DNA of 64,000 nucleotides from Streptomyces sp. V1I1 (GTDB taxonomy: Bacteria; Actinomycetota; Actinomycetes; Streptomycetales; Streptomycetaceae). Below are positions 62,228-64,000 of this stretch, piece by piece. Positions within the stretch are counted from its first letter, which is position 1. The number at the start of each line of letters is the position of its first letter. The notes under the pieces are model-generated. The model was not told the DNA's origin and did not search any database. It was given only the letters and a program-made list of their open reading frames with translations. The DNA lies in contig NZ_JAUSZH010000001.1 in the NCBI RefSeq assembly GCF_030817355.1, positions 4,279,001 to 4,343,000 of the forward strand, written 5' to 3'. The position numbers and the translations under genes are program-made.

Positions 62228-63964
62228 TTACGGCGCTTCCGGGCGACTCTCGCGAAGTTCCTCGGGGATCTGCTGCTCGAACCAGACAACCTTGCCGGTG
62301 CTCAGCCTCCTCGCCCCCCAGCGCCGCGCGAGCTGATCGACCAGGAACAGGCCGCGGCCGCCCTCGTCGCCCGGCTCCGCGTGCCGCATCCTGGGCACTT
62401 GCGGCGAGTCGTCGGCCACCTCGCAGCGGAGCACGTCGGTGCGGAGCAGCCGCAGCGCGACGGGCCGCGAGGCGAAGCGTACGGCGTTCGTCACGACCTC
62501 GCTGACCAGGAGTTCCGTCGAATCGAGCATGGAGTCCAGGCCCCAGCGGTGCAGCGCCCTGCGGGTCAGCCGGCGTGCCCGCCCCGCGGTCAGCGGATGA
62601 GGTTCCAGGAACCAGTACGCGACGCTGTCCGGAGGGAAGCCGTCGAACCGGGCGGTGAGCAGTGCGATGTCGTCGTCCCGGTCACCCGGGCCCAAAGCGT
62701 CCAGCACCTGGTCGCACAACAGCTCCAGCGGTGCGGATACGAGCCTTTGGGCTGCGGCTTGGAGGCGGCCGCGCAGCGACTCAATACCTGTCCACACGTC
62801 TGTGCCGCGGGACTCGACGAGGCCGTCCGTGTAGAGCAACAGGGTCGCTCCGGTGGGTGCGGGCATCTCCACGGATTCGAAGGCGACGCCGCCGACACCG
62901 ATCGGCGCGCCCGGCGGGACGTGCAGCACCTCCCCGCGACCGTCCGGGTGCAGAAGAACCGCGGGCGGATGGCCGGCGTTCGCCACCAGCAGTCGGTGCG
63001 ATATCGGGTCGTAGACCGCGTAGAGGCAGGTCGCTATGTGCTCGCTGCCGAGGCGCTGGGCCTGCTCGTCGAGGTGGTGCAGGACCTCGTCCGGGGGGAG
63101 GTCGAGCCCGGCGAGGGTCTGCACGATGGTGCGCAGCTGGCCCATGATCGCGGCCGACGTCATGGAATGACCCATGACATCGCCGACGATCAGCGCGACG
63201 CGGTTGCCGGGGAGGGGTATCGCGTCGTACCAGTCGCCGCCGACCTGGGCGGTCTCCGAGGCCGGCAGATACCGGCTGGCCAGCTGGACGCCGGTGGGCT
63301 CGGGCAGCGACGACGGGAGCATGGTGCGTTGCAGCGTGTCCGTGACGGAGGCCTCGTGTCCGTACATCACTGCCTTTTGGACGCCGAGAGCGGTGTGCGT
63401 CGCGAGCTGGGAGGCGACGAGCAGGTCGTCACCGGTGAAGGCGGGCCGGTCGGGCCGGCGCAGGAGGACGACGGTGCCCAGGGCGCGGTGGCGGCCGTGC
63501 AACGGGGCGATAATCAGCCTCCGGCCCGGCGGCAGCGTCCCCGGGGCACTCGCCATCCGCCCCAGCAACTCGGCCACCGCGGGCGCGATCCCCGGCGCGT
63601 CGCCGAACGCAGGCCGCCCGGCCCGCAGCAGCCCCGTGAGCTCGGCGACATCCGGGCAGGTGAGAAGGCTGCCCAGCAGGGGCATCCGGGACCAGTCGGC
63701 GTCCCGAGCCTCCGGCGCGATGTCGATGCTGTGCAGCTTCAGGGCGACGGGCGTGGCAGGCTTCTCGTCCCCGACCGGCAGCGGATCGTGCAGGTGGATG
63801 ACTATTGCGTCGGCGAACGCGGGGACGGCTGCCCGGCGCAGTTCCAGGAGCGTCTCGTCCAGGTCCATCCCGCGGGCGATCTGCCGGGTCGCCACGTCGA
63901 GGTATCGAAGCCGGTCCGTCTGCGGCCCGGCATCGTGTGTCGCCGCGTCCCGGGAATGTTCCAC
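62228..63964 (-). CDS. GAF-PP2C phosphatase-HATPase regulator
   Basis: The 578-residue reading from GTG 63964 combines a GAF-like sensor (about 15-195), a SpoIIE/RsbU-type PP2C phosphatase (QVGGDWYDAIPL, VGDVMGHSMTSA, LLYTDGLVESR, about 215-430) and an anti-sigma-factor-like HATPase (ELLVSEVVTNAVRFAS, DEGGRGLFLVDQLA, 455-560). Streptomyces has dozens of these, usually acting on anti-sigma antagonists. The frame stays open to the window edge, so the true start may lie outside. Confidence 0.9.
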   Translation of the reverse strand: MEHSRDAATHDAGPQTDRLRYLDVATRQIARGMDLDETLLELRRAAVPAFADAIVIHLHDPLPVGDEKPATPVALKLHSIDIAPEARDADWSRMPLLGSLLTCPDVAELTGLLRAGRPAFGDAPGIAPAVAELLGRMASAPGTLPPGRRLIIAPLHGRHRALGTVVLLRRPDRPAFTGDDLLVASQLATHTALGVQKAVMYGHEASVTDTLQRTMLPSSLPEPTGVQLASRYLPASETAQVGGDWYDAIPLPGNRVALIVGDVMGHSMTSAAIMGQLRTIVQTLAGLDLPPDEVLHHLDEQAQRLGSEHIATCLYAVYDPISHRLLVANAGHPPAVLLHPDGRGEVLHVPPGAPIGVGGVAFESVEMPAPTGATLLLYTDGLVESRGTDVWTGIESLRGRLQAAAQRLVSAPLELLCDQVLDALGPGDRDDDIALLTARFDGFPPDSVAYWFLEPHPLTAGRARRLTRRALHRWGLDSMLDSTELLVSEVVTNAVRFASRPVALRLLRTDVLRCEVADDSPQVPRMRHAEPGDEGGRGLFLVDQLARRWGARRLSTGKVVWFEQQIPEELRESRPEAP

Positions 63965-64000
63965 TTCGGGACTTTCGGCGCGCGACGCGGTTCGCCCCGC

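Overview
The window is high-GC actinobacterial DNA, almost certainly a Streptomyces chromosome. The strongest marker is a 68-residue BldC. Supporting evidence is Lsr2, a split purSQL system, GTG/TTG starts, GTGA start/stop overlaps, and a gene order (ffs-dnaX-purD-purC-lsr2-purSQL-purF-purM-vdh-bldC-hrpA) that matches, from memory, the Streptomyces core around SCO4067-SCO4097. No alignment was run.

Layout. (1) 1-1522: end of a mobile element at tRNA-Ser. A 54-bp copy of the tRNA 3' half lies 1,110 bp from the intact tRNA, and between them sits a two-gene toxin-antitoxin module. (2) 1.6-34.6 kb: core chromosome with SRP RNA, dnaX, purine genes (purD, purC, purSQL, purF, purM), an ABC exporter with its two-component system, lsr2, a LytM-type peptidase, vdh, bldC, hrpA and several tRNAs. 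Some tRNA loci are tandemly duplicated with one decayed copy. (3) 34.6-44.8 kb: metallophosphoesterase, zincin-like metallopeptidase, a CrcB pair, a DEAD-box helicase with an RGG-like repetitive tail, and two tandem FG-GAP/VCBS proteins. (4) 44.9-55.7 kb: a 10.76-kb island in tRNA-Lys bounded by 66-bp direct repeats, with no recognisable integrase. Its right half is a compact operon: small secreted cationic peptide, DUF5819 protein, HTTM membrane protein, serine hydrolase, small membrane protein and FAD oxidoreductase, plus an orphan LuxR-type regulator. It resembles an actinobacterial version of the Bacillus sdpABC toxin cassette. (5) 55.7-62.1 kb: a second, older accessory segment with remnants of the same kind of island (broken recombinase-like gene, beta-1,3-glucanase fragment) and secreted proteins, one a cell-wall-anchored protein with a PD-(D/E)XK-like nuclease core. 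(6) 62.2-64 kb: a GAF-PP2C-HATPase regulator reaching the window edge.

How genes work together. PurD, PurC, PurSQL, PurF and PurM cover most early steps of de novo IMP synthesis, spread over four transcription units. PurC is interrupted by a one-base insertion in a C run. The two FG-GAP genes carry similar one-base homopolymer insertions, so all three may be sequencing errors. The ABC exporter, sensor kinase and regulator form one minus-strand operon. In the tRNA-Lys island, a 14-bp motif (TCAAGAGGCARTGG) occurs as a perfect 37-bp palindrome upstream of the peptide operon and again upstream of luxR, which suggests LuxR control of a toxin operon and of itself.

Three tRNA-proximal sites carry an 18-bp pattern of a 6-mer, six bases and the 6-mer again, and a fourth copy lies inside the tRNA-Lys island. 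These look like integrase arm sites and link the two islands.
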